Below are positions 35,219 to 44,451 of a DNA stretch of 64,000 nt, piece by piece (position 1 is the first letter of the stretch; the number at the start of each line of letters is the position of its first letter). Origin of the DNA: Luteolibacter rhizosphaerae (GTDB lineage: Bacteria; Verrucomicrobiota; Verrucomicrobiia; Verrucomicrobiales; Akkermansiaceae); contig NZ_JAPDDR010000004.1 in assembly GCF_025950095.1 (NCBI RefSeq), positions 1 to 64,000 of the forward strand, given 5' to 3'. Under the pieces are notes generated by a model, which saw only the letters and a list, made by a program, of their open reading frames with translations, searched no databases and had not been told where the DNA came from. A program made the position numbers and the translations under genes.

Positions 35219-37750
35219 ATGGGAAAAACCCTGATCATCGCCGAGAAACCGAGTGTCATGACCGACCTTAGCCGGGCATTGGCCAAGGCTTTGGGCAAAT
35301 TCGACAAGGAGGGATCGGGGCGTGACACGTGGTTCGAGAACGATCAGGCAATTATCACCTCCGCCGTCGGTCACCTGGTGGAGCTGCGCATGCCGACCGG
35401 CCCGAACGGCAAGAAGCTGCCGTGGAATTTCGAGGTTCTGCCCGCGATTCCGGAGCGCTTCGAACTCGATCCGATCCCGGATTCCGAGACCCGCCTCAAG
35501 CAGGTGCTGAAGCTCGCGAAGCGCAAGGACGTGGATAATATCGTCAATGCCTGCGACGCCGGTCGCGAGGGGGAACTGATTTTCCGTTATATCATGGACA
35601 TCGGCGGCGTCACCAAGCCGGTGAAGCGCCTCTGGATGCAGTCCATGACCAATCAGGCGATCATGGATGCCTGGGACCGCCTCCGCTCCGACGAGGAGAT
35701 GCGCCCGCTGGCCGATGCCGCGAAGTGCCGCTCCGAATCCGACTGGCTGGTAGGCCTGAATGCGACCCGCGCCCTGACTTGTTTCCGCTCGCGCCACGGT
35801 GGCTTCAATATCACCGCGGCCGGTCGCGTGCAGACGCCGACCTTGGCGATCCTGGCGGCCCGGGAGGCGGAGATCCAAGCCTTCCAGTCGAGCCCCTATT
35901 TTGAAGTGCATGCCACCTTCGGCGTGGCGGCGGGCGAATACGCCGGTCGCTGGATCGACGAGGCGTGGAAGAAGGACGAGTCGAACCCCCATGGCCGCCA
36001 GGAGCGGATTTGGGACCAGTCGCTCGCGGAGGCGATCAAGGCCCGCTGCGAGGGCAAGCCGGGCACGGTCTCCGAGGAGACCAAAGCCCAATCCCAGATC
36101 GTGCCGCAGCTCTACGACCTGACCACGCTCCAGCGCGATGCGCCCTTCACCGCGAAGGGGACCCTAGCGATCGCCCAGGCGCTGTATGAGAAGCACAAGA
36201 TGATCACCTATCCCCGTACCGACTCCCGCTACCTGCCGGAGGATTACGGGGACACCGTGCGCGACACGCTGCGGGACATCGCCAGCTCCGACCTCAGCGT
36301 GGCCGGTTACGCCCGTGCGGTGTTGGAGGGCAAGAACGAGAACGGCCCGCGCTTCTCGAAGTCGAAGCGCGTCTTCGACTCGAAGAAGGTTTCCGACCAC
36401 TTTGCCATCATCCCGACCGGCAAGATCGCCAAACTCAGCGATACCGAGGAGAAGCTCTACGACATGATCGTGAAGCGCTTCATCGCGGTGTTCTTCCCGA
36501 ACGCGGAGTATGAGCAAACCACGCGCCTGACCCGCATCACCACCGCAGAGGCCACGGATACCTTCCGCACCGATGGCCGCGTGCTGATCAAGCCCGGCTG
36601 GCTGGAAGTCTATGGCCGCCGTCCCGGTGTCGCCTCCGGCAAGGATGAGCTCACCGCGGTTTCTCCCGGCGAGAAGGCGGATACCAAGGAGATCGAAGTC
36701 CGCCACGAGCAGACCAAGCCGCCCGCCCGCTTCACCGAGTCCACCCTGCTTTCCGCGATGGAAGGTGCTGGCAAGCTGATCGATGACGAGGCCCTGCGCG
36801 AAGCGATGTCCGAGCGCGGCTTGGGCACCCCCGCCACCCGTGCCGCCACCATCGAAGGTCTCATCGCCCAGAAATACATCGTCCGCGATGGCCGGGATTT
36901 GCACGTCACGCCGAATGGCATGCGCCTGATCCATATCCTGAAGGAGATGGAGATCGTGGGCCTGACCTCGCCCGGCATGACCGGCGAATGGGAGTTCAAG
37001 CTTCGTCAGATGGAGCACGGCCAACTCCAGCGCGAGGTCTTCATGCAGCAGATCGAGGACTACACGCGCGACATCGTGAAGCGCGCGAAGTCCCTCGCCG
37101 CGGAGATCAAGAGCCGTGCTTTCCCGGACCTTCAGGCCGTATGTCCGAAGTGCGGGGCCCAGAACCTCAAGCAGACGGACGACACCTACGAGTGCCGGAA
37201 TCCGGAGTGCAACTTCAAGACGAAGAAGTATATCGCGGGACGCCCCTTGAGCGAGGAGGAGGCCAAGGAGCTTTTCAGCAAGCGCTTTGTCGGTCCGTTG
37301 ACAGGCTTCAAGTCGAAGTTCAACAAGCCTTTCGATGCGGGCTTGGAATTGGACGACAAGTTCAAGGTCAACTTCGTCTTCGAGGGTAAGGAGGACAAGG
37401 TCGTCGAACTCACCGAGGAGATGGTGCTCGGTACCGTGACTCTACGTGACGGCCGTACCGTGAAAGTCTACGGCACCGAGAAGGCCTACATGGTCCCGGA
37501 CCTGAAGACCAAGAGCGACCCCGACGGCCTGCGCCTCGGCCGCGAGATTCTCCGTGCGGAGATTCCGCAGGACCAGGCCTTCAAGCTGCTCTCGGAAGGG
37601 AAGACGGATCTCATCAAAGGCTTCGTCTCGAATCGCACCAAGCGCCCCTTCGATGCGCATCTCCTCCTCGACCCCGCGAAGGGTAAGGTGGAGTTCGAAT
37701 TCCCCGAACGCCCGCCACGGGCCAAGAAGGGCGCGAAGACGGAGGGCTAG
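35219..37750 (+). CDS. topB: DNA topoisomerase III (type IA)
   Basis: 843 residues. A Toprim domain starts at the N-terminus ([11 protein letters not shown], then [16 protein letters not shown]). The active-site Tyr331 lies in [24 protein letters not shown]-like segment [19 protein letters not shown] and NGMRLI fit TopB. After ~620 a four-Cys zinc module is present (CPKCGAQ...YECRNPEC), followed by repeated C-terminal modules ([20 protein letters not shown] and a second copy). It relaxes and decatenates DNA through a transient 5'-phosphotyrosine. It is longer than E. coli TopB (653) because of the C-terminal repeats. Confidence 0.92.
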   Translation: MGKTLIIAEKPSVMTDLSRALAKALGKFDKEGSGRDTWFENDQAIITSAVGHLVELRMPTGPNGKKLPWNFEVLPAIPERFELDPIPDSETRLKQVLKLAKRKDVDNIVNACDAGREGELIFRYIMDIGGVTKPVKRLWMQSMTNQAIMDAWDRLRSDEEMRPLADAAKCRSESDWLVGLNATRALTCFRSRHGGFNITAAGRVQTPTLAILAAREAEIQAFQSSPYFEVHATFGVAAGEYAGRWIDEAWKKDESNPHGRQERIWDQSLAEAIKARCEGKPGTVSEETKAQSQIVPQLYDLTTLQRDAPFTAKGTLAIAQALYEKHKMITYPRTDSRYLPEDYGDTVRDTLRDIASSDLSVAGYARAVLEGKNENGPRFSKSKRVFDSKKVSDHFAIIPTGKIAKLSDTEEKLYDMIVKRFIAVFFPNAEYEQTTRLTRITTAEATDTFRTDGRVLIKPGWLEVYGRRPGVASGKDELTAVSPGEKADTKEIEVRHEQTKPPARFTESTLLSAMEGAGKLIDDEALREAMSERGLGTPATRAATIEGLIAQKYIVRDGRDLHVTPNGMRLIHILKEMEIVGLTSPGMTGEWEFKLRQMEHGQLQREVFMQQIEDYTRDIVKRAKSLAAEIKSRAFPDLQAVCPKCGAQNLKQTDDTYECRNPECNFKTKKYIAGRPLSEEEAKELFSKRFVGPLTGFKSKFNKPFDAGLELDDKFKVNFVFEGKEDKVVELTEEMVLGTVTLRDGRTVKVYGTEKAYMVPDLKTKSDPDGLRLGREILRAEIPQDQAFKLLSEGKTDLIKGFVSNRTKRPFDAHLLLDPAKGKVEFEFPERPPRAKKGAKTEG

Positions 37751-37853
37751 TAAGGAGCAGCGACCTTACTGTCGCTGGCGCCGGTCGGGTGAAGCTGTTC
37801 TTGTGGTCGGCCGTCAGGGACCGTTCCGGGGACAGTTAGGTCCCCGCTCCTTA
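37751..37853. repeat. BIME-like pair of inverted REP hairpins
   Basis: Terminal arms TAAGGAGC (37751-37758) and GCTCCTTA (37846-37853) are exact inverted repeats. Just inside each is a 6-bp hairpin with a 6-base loop: AGCGAC/GTCGCT (37759-37764, 37771-37776) and GGGGAC/GTCCCC (37828-37833, 37840-37845). It exactly fills the gap between the convergent topB and lnt genes. The symmetric layout is that of a REP doublet or tiny non-autonomous element. Confidence 0.75.
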
Positions 37854-39296
37854 TCCCACGACCGGCCTGCCTGCCTTCATGCGGCGGAAGTCATCCACCA
37901 GGAGGAACAGCGCCAGCGCTGCCGTCAGCCCCAGGCAGGGCCAGACCAGCCAGCGATCCAGCGGCCTGCGTCCCTTCCCGGAGGGGGTCACCTGACCGTG
38001 GATGACCTCGCCCTGCCCCGGCATGCTCGTCTCCGCGAGGAGCCGTCCGTTCGGCAGCGCGATCCGCGAGTAGCCGGAACTTGCGAGGCGGAAGAGGGGA
38101 ACGCCATATTCCGCCGCACGCACCGCCGCGAGCTGCGCGCTCAGGGTGTGGGCTCGTTCGCCCCATGACTTGAGATCCATCGCGGGGATCACCAGCAGCT
38201 CCGCTTCCTTGCGGATCAGCCCGTCCATCACGCGGGCGTAGTTCATGTCATAGCAGATCGCGATGCCGACTTTGGCCTCCGGCGAATCCCACACCCGCTG
38301 CCGCCGTGCGGGCAGCCCGTCGTTCATGAACTGGATCGGCACGCTCTTGGCCTGCTTGTGGATCACCTTTCCCTCCGGTCCGATGACGTAGGTCATGTTG
38401 TAGACCTCCTCCTCCATGTGCTTTCCGCGGATCGTCTCGATGCCGCCCACCAGCACGTGCGCGGCATTCCGGTGGCACCACTCGAGCAGCTCCAAGGGCG
38501 GGGGAGCCTGGTAGGTGTATTCGCTCAGCACGAAGAAATGGGCACCGGGTGCCTTGGCGCGGGCGGCATCCAGATCCGCGATCACTTCGTCCGGAAATGG
38601 TTCCTCCCGCTGCACCCCCGCGACGAGCACCGACCCTTCCGGGCCTCCCGGCGCCTTCGCGTGCGGCAGCCCCATCAGGCCGAAAGGCAGCACCGCGGGC
38701 AGCACCCACTTGATCGGTCCGCGCGAGGTATCCGCCACCCAGGCAGCCGCATAAACCAGCAGCGCGCCCATGCCATACACGCCCAACCAATGGAAGGCGC
38801 CGGCATAAGTCTCCGCCGGCATCGCGAAGCCTGGCGTGAGCCAGGCAAACTTCAGCGGCCACACCTCGCAGCGCGCGAACTCGAAACCCATCCACAGCAC
38901 CGGTGCCGCCACCACGCCCCACTCCCGCCCGAAGCGGCGCTCCACCAGCTTTCCCACCGCCACGAAGGCCGCGAACCAGATCGCCAGCAAGAACCACAGC
39001 GCGAACGCCGGCGGCCCGAAGATCCGGAAAAAGAACGCCAGTTGCGGTGCCATGATCCCGATGCCCACCAGCAGGCCACCGTAGAAGGCCCGCCGCACCG
39101 TCGCCGCACGCCTCAGCCGCAGCAGGAAGACGAGCGAGAGCATCACCAGCCAGCCCGCCGCCTGCGGCAGGAACAGTGCTGCTTGGAACAATCCCGCGGA
39201 GAGCAGCACCTCCACCGTCCACTGCCGCCACGAACTCCCGCGGCGGATCTCCACCGCTTCGACAACCGGGTCGGGGGCCTGTTCCGCTACAGGCAC
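37851..39296 (-). CDS. lnt: Apolipoprotein N-acyltransferase
   Basis: About 481 residues from GTG 39296; a GTG at 39461 would add 55 residues unlike any signal or membrane segment. About six N-terminal membrane helices (for example LLSAGLFQAALFLPQAAGWLVMLSLVFLLRL) lead to a nitrilase-fold domain. The catalytic triad is visible: Glu in VLSEYTYQ, Lys in HKQAKSVPIQ and Cys in AICYDMNYARV. A final helix (WLVWPCLGLTAALALFLLV) ends the protein. It adds the third acyl chain to lipoproteins at the outer face of the inner membrane; the many lipoproteins here fit. The start is uncertain. Confidence 0.85.
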   Translation of the reverse strand: MPVAEQAPDPVVEAVEIRRGSSWRQWTVEVLLSAGLFQAALFLPQAAGWLVMLSLVFLLRLRRAATVRRAFYGGLLVGIGIMAPQLAFFFRIFGPPAFALWFLLAIWFAAFVAVGKLVERRFGREWGVVAAPVLWMGFEFARCEVWPLKFAWLTPGFAMPAETYAGAFHWLGVYGMGALLVYAAAWVADTSRGPIKWVLPAVLPFGLMGLPHAKAPGGPEGSVLVAGVQREEPFPDEVIADLDAARAKAPGAHFFVLSEYTYQAPPPLELLEWCHRNAAHVLVGGIETIRGKHMEEEVYNMTYVIGPEGKVIHKQAKSVPIQFMNDGLPARRQRVWDSPEAKVGIAICYDMNYARVMDGLIRKEAELLVIPAMDLKSWGERAHTLSAQLAAVRAAEYGVPLFRLASSGYSRIALPNGRLLAETSMPGQGEVIHGQVTPSGKGRRPLDRWLVWPCLGLTAALALFLLVDDFRRMKAGRPVVG

Positions 39297-39454
39297 GATG
39301 CTGTTCTGGCAGGACTTCGCCCGATGCCAAGACTCCCGGCAACCCGCCGCGCCTTTTGTGCCGCGCCGCACATAACGCTCCTTCACTCTGGACACGGAGC
39401 GACCGTAGCCGTCATCGACCGAATCCCATTCTTGCCAACCGTCTGGATCGCAAT

Positions 39455-39495
39455 GTGCCACGCGTCAGAGGTCTCAGACCCCCGAGGCGTGGCAC
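39455..39495. repeat. Nested palindrome upstream of lnt
   Basis: GTGCCACGC (39455-39463) and GCGTGGCAC (39487-39495) are perfect 9-bp arms. They enclose a second inverted repeat GGTCT-c-AGACC (39470-39480). A further small pair, GGACGC (39509-39514) and GCGTCC (39528-39533), lies next to the stop of the large upstream gene. Together they fill much of the 250-base gap between the two minus-strand genes. This could be a terminator, an operator or a REP element. Confidence 0.6.
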
Positions 39496-39546
39496 CGCGT
39501 TCAATATAGGACGCACTTTTCGGGCAGGCGTCCGGCCCGGCATATC

Positions 39547-42500
39547 TCAGTGGCCCAGCTCGGCCGCCGTCCACGGGGTGGTGCGGTCCTTGTATTTGGC
39601 CCGGATTTCCTTCACCTGAGCCGGGGTCACCGGCGCGGCATCGTTCGACCAGCTCTGGCGGACGAAGGTCAGCACGTCCGAGATCTTCTGGTCATCAAGG
39701 TCCACGTGGGGCGGCATGATGCTGTTGAACTCCTTGCCTGCGACCTTCACCGGGCCTTGCAGGCCGCCGATGACGACACGGATCGGCACGCTCGGGTCAC
39801 CGGTGGCCCACTCGGAGCCATCCAGCGGCGGGAAGGCGGCAGGAACGCCCTGGCCTTCCGGCTGGTGGCAGGCGATGCAGGTCAGCCCGTAGACCGCCTT
39901 GCCGCGCTCGTGCACCTCGGAGTCCGGCTTGAACTTCTTCTCCTTCGCTGCCACCGGGGCAGCGGGCTTGGCGTTCATCTCGGCCAGCAGCTTCTTGGCA
40001 TAAGCCGTGTCGATCTTGGCCAGCTCGTCGGCGAGGGCCTGCTTGGCCGCGGCATCCGCCGTGGTGGCGAAGCGGGAAGCCACCTGCCCGACCATGCCAG
40101 TGATGCCGGAGCCTCCCGGGATCTCGGTGAGCGAGACGTCATCGAAGTAAGCCGTGCCGGTGGCACCGCCGTAGCCGCCGAAGAGGCAGTGGATCAGCAG
40201 TTCGCTGCGGTCGCCGGAATCCACCTCGGTGGAAACCTGCGTCCAATCCGTCGTGCCCTTCACGCCGTTCGTGCGCTCACCACCGTGGATGTTGAGCAGT
40301 GCGCCCGGACCGTTGCCCGCAGCCTTGAGATCCTTCGTCTTGATCCAAGCGGAGAGCTTGTAGCGCGTGCGCTTCTTCACCGGGATGGTGACAGCTGCAC
40401 CGTTGTCCGAGTTCTGCGCGGAGGAGATGGCCAGGCAGGTGCTGCCCTCGCGGCCTTCCGGAGAAACACTGAGCTTCACGCCATTGCGATCGCCGCCGTA
40501 GAAGCGGTGGTCGGTCCAGCTCCCCGGCTTGCCACCGCTTACTTCGGAGAAGTCGGGATTCGGCATCAGGTTCGGCATCACCTTGTCGGCTTCGGAGCCA
40601 CCCAGACCGGCTGCCGCCGCGGCCAGCAGCACGCCTGCGGCCTGGCGGTTCGCGGCGATCTGCCAGCCATCCTTGAGAGTCGTGTCGCTGCTGATCTTGG
40701 CGTCTTCCGCTTGCAGCAGGGCGAAGAGCGCCTTGCCGTAGGCCGGATCGGACTCGCCGCGGGACATCGCGACCAGCGCTTCCGCCAGATCACGCGGATC
40801 CTGCACGCGGATTTTGTTGTCCGCCACGAAGGTGTCGCGCAGTTGCTGCGGAGCGGCGCAGGTGATCGCGGCGCGGATGGTCGCACGCACGTTCGAGGTC
40901 AGGGCGGAAGTCACCGAGGCTTCATCCAGCGCGCCCAGTCCGGCCAGCGCGTAAACGGCGTGTGCGGCATCGCGACCGCCGGAGCTCACCAGCGCGGCCA
41001 GCTTCGGCGCATAGGCCCCCTTGTTGCCGCTCTCCACGATCAGGCGCTGCGCGTGCAGGCGCCAGAAGAGGTTCGGGTGATTCAGCGCGGCGATCAGCGT
41101 GTCGCCCTTTGCCGGGTCGAGGCCCGGGTTGCTGTCGTCCGGCGTGCCCTTCGGATAGATGCGGTAGACGCGGCCGAAGTGATCGTTGCGCAGCGGGGTC
41201 TCGTAGGCGTTGCCCTTGCCGTTCTTCGCATCCAGACCGGAGGACTGTTTGCTCGGTGTCGGGTTGTGCTGGATGATCAGGTTGTACCAATCGCAGACCC
41301 ACACGGCGCCGTCCGGACCCGTCTCGGCGCAGACCGGGCCGGACCAGGCATCGGCGCTGTTGTAGAGGTTGTTGAAGAGCTGGGTGGCCTTGTAGCCCGC
41401 GCCCTCGCGCTCGACGTGGAAGACGCCCACCAGCTTGCCGGTGCCTTCGGTCACGAAGGCCGTCTTCTCGCGCCAGGCGGCGGGGAAGCGCTCGGAGGTG
41501 TAGAAGGCATGACCCGCGCCCGCGGTGTAGCGGTCGAACTGGTCCACCTGGCGGATGTCCATCGAGCTCGGGTTGAAGATCGGATTGTCATCCGCAGCCG
41601 GGGTGCGGGGACCGCGCAGGCCGGCGGCCTCGTAGTCCGAGCGATGGTGCGTGAGGTAGAAGGACGGGTTGCCGTTGGCAGTCGATCCCATCACGTCGAA
41701 GTCGGAGGTGGTGCCGAAGCCCCAGGTGTTGTTCGTGCTGTTCTGCAGGAACTCCAGCTTCGAGGCATCCGGCTTAAAGCGGAAGACGCCCGTGGAGAAC
41801 TCGTGCTGCTGGCCGCCCACCGTGCCCTTGAAGCCGGAGTAGCCGATCGTGGCGTAGATCCAGTTGTCGTGGCCATAACGGAGGTTCGACACGCCGGCAT
41901 GGGTGTCGCCCATGTTGAAGCCGCTGAAGAGCACTTCGCGCACGTCAGCCTTGTCGTCGCCGTTGGTATCTTTCAGGAACAGCATCTCGCTGCCATTGGT
42001 GCAGATCACGCCGCCGTTGGCGAAGACCAGCGAGGTCGGGATCGAAAGCTTGTCCGCGAAGGTGGTGAACTTGTCGGCCTGGCCGTCCTTGTTCGTGTCC
42101 TCCGCGACGATGATCTTGTCGTTGCCCAGATTACCCGCGTGCAGGTTGTTCGGGTAGTCCACGGTCTGGATAATGAAGGCGCGGCCCTTGTGGTCCCAGT
42201 TCACGAAGATCGGGTTCACGATGTCCGGCTCGGCGGCGAAGAGCGAGAGCTCGAAGCCCACCGGTACCTGCGCCAGCTTCATCGACTCTTCCGGGGAGAT
42301 CGGCTTCTGCGCCTTGGTGATCAGCTCGCGCTTCAGGTAGCCCGGCAGCTCCACCTTTTCCTCCTCCAGCTTCGGCAGCTTCAGGTTCTGCAGCAGCTTG
42401 TATTTCTCCGGCCCCACGCCCCAGAAGATCGCGTTGCGGATGAACTCGTTGAACTCCGGCAGATCCCACACCCGGTGGTCGTGTCCGGCGGCGGTGTAGA

Positions 42501-43122
42501 AGACGCGGCCCTTGCCCTGCTCGCGCACCCAGCTCCAAGGTTCCTGATCGCGCTTCTCCAGGATCACGCGGTCGTCACCGTGGTTGTCATGCACGTAGGT
42601 TTCGTCCCATGCCTCGAAGCCTTTGTAGCCGCGCATGATCGGGTGGCTCCGGTTCACGTTGGTCACGCGGAAGACCCCGCCTTGGTGCTCCTTGAAGCGG
42701 CCGCCCACCAGCTTGATGAATTCCGGCGAACCGCCGTAGCAGGCGGAGGCGCAGTGGATCGGCAGGAAGGCACCGCCGTTGTTCACGTAATCGGTCAGGG
42801 ACTTGAGCTGATCCGCGGGCATGGGGCCGTTCTGCTCCCAGTTCGCGTACATCAGCACCGCATCGTACTTCGCCAGGGTCTCCGGGTTGAAGGTTTCAGC
42901 CGGATCCTCCATGTAGGTGAAGTCGATCCCCTCGACGCCGAGGTGCTTCTTGATGGCACGGTAGCGGGTGACCGGATCGTGGTGGGGGCCGTTCTTGGTG
43001 GGGGCACCGAAGAACAGGACTTCAAGCCGCCGGGCTTCCGGTTTCGGCATGATCAATGGCTTGGCTAGCAGCGCCCCGAGGGCGAGTAGCGGCAGCAGCA
43101 GGGATAAGCGGAGCGCTTGCAT
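39547..43122 (-). CDS. ThuA / membrane-bound dehydrogenase / carbohydrate-binding / cytochrome c fusion protein
   Basis: 1191 residues with a signal segment (LRLSLLLPLLALGALLA). Domains in order are as follows. ThuA-like, about 34-240 (EVLFFGAPTKNGPHHDPVTRY, GGAFLPIHCASACYGG). A PVC-type dehydrogenase beta-propeller, about 290-640 (GFELSLFAAEPDIVNPIFVNWD). A HEAT-like stretch. A CBM4/9-like module, about 860-990 (NPDFSEVSGGKPGSWTD). A C-terminal cytochrome c with CIACH at 1082-1086 and a possible axial Met at 1136 (SIMPPH). It likely oxidises a sugar or polyol in the periplasm and passes electrons to the respiratory chain. The divergent PAS-AraC gene may control it. Confidence 0.85.
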   Translation of the reverse strand: MQALRLSLLLPLLALGALLAKPLIMPKPEARRLEVLFFGAPTKNGPHHDPVTRYRAIKKHLGVEGIDFTYMEDPAETFNPETLAKYDAVLMYANWEQNGPMPADQLKSLTDYVNNGGAFLPIHCASACYGGSPEFIKLVGGRFKEHQGGVFRVTNVNRSHPIMRGYKGFEAWDETYVHDNHGDDRVILEKRDQEPWSWVREQGKGRVFYTAAGHDHRVWDLPEFNEFIRNAIFWGVGPEKYKLLQNLKLPKLEEEKVELPGYLKRELITKAQKPISPEESMKLAQVPVGFELSLFAAEPDIVNPIFVNWDHKGRAFIIQTVDYPNNLHAGNLGNDKIIVAEDTNKDGQADKFTTFADKLSIPTSLVFANGGVICTNGSEMLFLKDTNGDDKADVREVLFSGFNMGDTHAGVSNLRYGHDNWIYATIGYSGFKGTVGGQQHEFSTGVFRFKPDASKLEFLQNSTNNTWGFGTTSDFDVMGSTANGNPSFYLTHHRSDYEAAGLRGPRTPAADDNPIFNPSSMDIRQVDQFDRYTAGAGHAFYTSERFPAAWREKTAFVTEGTGKLVGVFHVEREGAGYKATQLFNNLYNSADAWSGPVCAETGPDGAVWVCDWYNLIIQHNPTPSKQSSGLDAKNGKGNAYETPLRNDHFGRVYRIYPKGTPDDSNPGLDPAKGDTLIAALNHPNLFWRLHAQRLIVESGNKGAYAPKLAALVSSGGRDAAHAVYALAGLGALDEASVTSALTSNVRATIRAAITCAAPQQLRDTFVADNKIRVQDPRDLAEALVAMSRGESDPAYGKALFALLQAEDAKISSDTTLKDGWQIAANRQAAGVLLAAAAAGLGGSEADKVMPNLMPNPDFSEVSGGKPGSWTDHRFYGGDRNGVKLSVSPEGREGSTCLAISSAQNSDNGAAVTIPVKKRTRYKLSAWIKTKDLKAAGNGPGALLNIHGGERTNGVKGTTDWTQVSTEVDSGDRSELLIHCLFGGYGGATGTAYFDDVSLTEIPGGSGITGMVGQVASRFATTADAAAKQALADELAKIDTAYAKKLLAEMNAKPAAPVAAKEKKFKPDSEVHERGKAVYGLTCIACHQPEGQGVPAAFPPLDGSEWATGDPSVPIRVVIGGLQGPVKVAGKEFNSIMPPHVDLDDQKISDVLTFVRQSWSNDAAPVTPAQVKEIRAKYKDRTTPWTAAELGH

Positions 43123-43151
43123 GAATTTGGAGCTTGGACGATTGGGTTGGG

Positions 43152-43189
43152 GCTTTCAACCTGCCGTATCGTCACGTGCTTTCAAGCTG
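43152..43189. promoter_or_regulatory. Direct repeat GCTTTCAAnCTG in divergent promoter region
   Basis: Two copies, 43152-43163 and 43178-43189, identical at 11 of 12 positions, start 26 bp apart in the 113-base gap between the dehydrogenase fusion and the AraC-type gene. AraC-family proteins commonly bind direct repeats of about this size. The position near both starts suits autoregulation and control of the large gene. This is inference from layout. Confidence 0.5.
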
Positions 43190-43235
43190 ACGCGGAATAG
43201 AGAAGATCGCTTGTAGGATTGCGGGAAACACTTGT

Positions 43236-44000
43236 ATGTTTCCGCCAGTGGACACTCCGCAGCACCTCCGCAAATGGATGGAAGAACTGCCTCCCGGGCA
43301 ATTCCGCCACCTCTTCGATCACCTCCCCGGCACCCTCTTCTTCGCCAAGGACCGCGACGGGCGCCTGGTGGCAGGAAACCCCGCTTTCGTGAAACGCTGC
43401 GGCTACCAGCGGGAGGACCAGATCGTCGGCCTCACCGACAAGCAGATCTTTCCCCCGCGGATGGCGGACAAGTTCCACCGCGACGACGAAAGGATCTTCA
43501 CCACCCGCCAGCCGCTGCTCGGGCTGATCGAGCTGTTTCCGAATGCGCAGGGGCGCCCGGAGTGGTTCATCACCGACAAGCTCCCGCTCTTCGACAAGCA
43601 CGGGAATGTTTGCGGGCTCTGCGGCACCGTGCGCTCCTATGAGGAACAGCGCGCCGCGATCCAGCCCTACCTCGAACTCGCCGAGGTGGCGGAGCACCTG
43701 AAGGCGAACTTCCGCGAGCGCCTCGAAGTCTCCGAGCTCGCTGAGATCGCGGGTCTGTCCGTGCGCCAGTTCGAGCGCAAGTTCCGCAAGACCTTCCAGA
43801 CCACCCCGCGCAGCTACTTGATGCGCATGCGCGTGATCAAAGCCTGTGAACTACTTGCCGGCACCAACCTGCCGATCACCGAGGTGGCCTTGGAATCGGG
43901 CTTCTACGATCACAGCGATTTCTCCCGCCAGTTCCGCAAGCACATGGGCCAGGCGCCCACCGCCTACCGTCGCGAGAAGAGGACCGGCGGGAAGCGGTAG
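43236..44000 (+). CDS. PAS-domain AraC-family transcriptional regulator
   Basis: 254 residues. The N-terminal half is a PAS sensor (FRHLFDHLPGTLFFAKDRDGRLVAGNPAFVKRCGY, and the closing LFDKHGNVCGLCGTVRSYEEQ). The C-terminal ~100 residues form an AraC double helix-turn-helix (LEVSELAEIAGLSVRQFERKFRKTF; ITEVALESGFYDHSDFSRQFRKHMG). Two Cys (VCGLCG) end the PAS domain. It is divergent from the large dehydrogenase gene and probably senses its substrate or redox state. No membrane segment is seen. Confidence 0.9.
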   Translation: MFPPVDTPQHLRKWMEELPPGQFRHLFDHLPGTLFFAKDRDGRLVAGNPAFVKRCGYQREDQIVGLTDKQIFPPRMADKFHRDDERIFTTRQPLLGLIELFPNAQGRPEWFITDKLPLFDKHGNVCGLCGTVRSYEEQRAAIQPYLELAEVAEHLKANFRERLEVSELAEIAGLSVRQFERKFRKTFQTTPRSYLMRMRVIKACELLAGTNLPITEVALESGFYDHSDFSRQFRKHMGQAPTAYRREKRTGGKR

Positions 44001-44019
44001 GAGACGCAGGAGTCACGAC

Positions 44020-44391
44020 ATGAGTCCCAAGCTTCACTATCTTCTGAAGTGCATCGTTGTGGTCCTGATTCTCGTTGTCGGTTGGAAGGGTCTGTTTGCC
44101 GTCGACGGTTCTGCCTGTCCGCCAGCGCACCTAAAAACTTTGGCCGAGTTCGAGACGTGGTTGGGTGAGAGGAAAACCGATAGGGGGACCTTCGATCACG
44201 AGGGGACTCGCTACACGATCCTGATGGGGAAACCCGCGAGGGCGCTGGCCTCCGGCCCTGCTGCTTATATCTTCGATCCGTCTGATGATCTTGTCGATTG
44301 GACCCCGGACATGGGCGACTTCCGCACAGTGAAGCATGGCGTCGATCTCAGCAGTCGGAATGTGAAATTCATGGATCCGGTTGGCCCTTAG
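44020..44391 (+). CDS. Small exported protein of unknown function
   Basis: 123 residues from ATG 44020, with AGGAG at 44008-44012 seven bases upstream. An N-terminal hydrophobic segment (LLKCIVVVLILVVGWKGLFAV) acts as a signal or anchor. The rest is a small domain with LKTLAEFETWLGERKTDRG, TRYTILMGKPAR and YIFDPSDDLVDWTPDMGDF, suggesting an immunity- or inhibitor-like alpha/beta fold, but no family is recognised. It follows the AraC gene by 19 bases. Confidence 0.6.
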   Translation: MSPKLHYLLKCIVVVLILVVGWKGLFAVDGSACPPAHLKTLAEFETWLGERKTDRGTFDHEGTRYTILMGKPARALASGPAAYIFDPSDDLVDWTPDMGDFRTVKHGVDLSSRNVKFMDPVGP

Positions 44392-44451
44392 CGGTAGGGC
44401 GACGATGCATCCCGGGAATACCATTGGCGTCCCGCGGCTCTCTTGTCTTAA

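Noticed and set aside
39550-43068. A 1172-residue open frame on the + strand, antisense to the ThuA/dehydrogenase gene
   Set aside because: High GC gives long antisense frames. Its product is low-complexity and shows no fold, whereas the minus-strand product has a signal peptide and clear domains.
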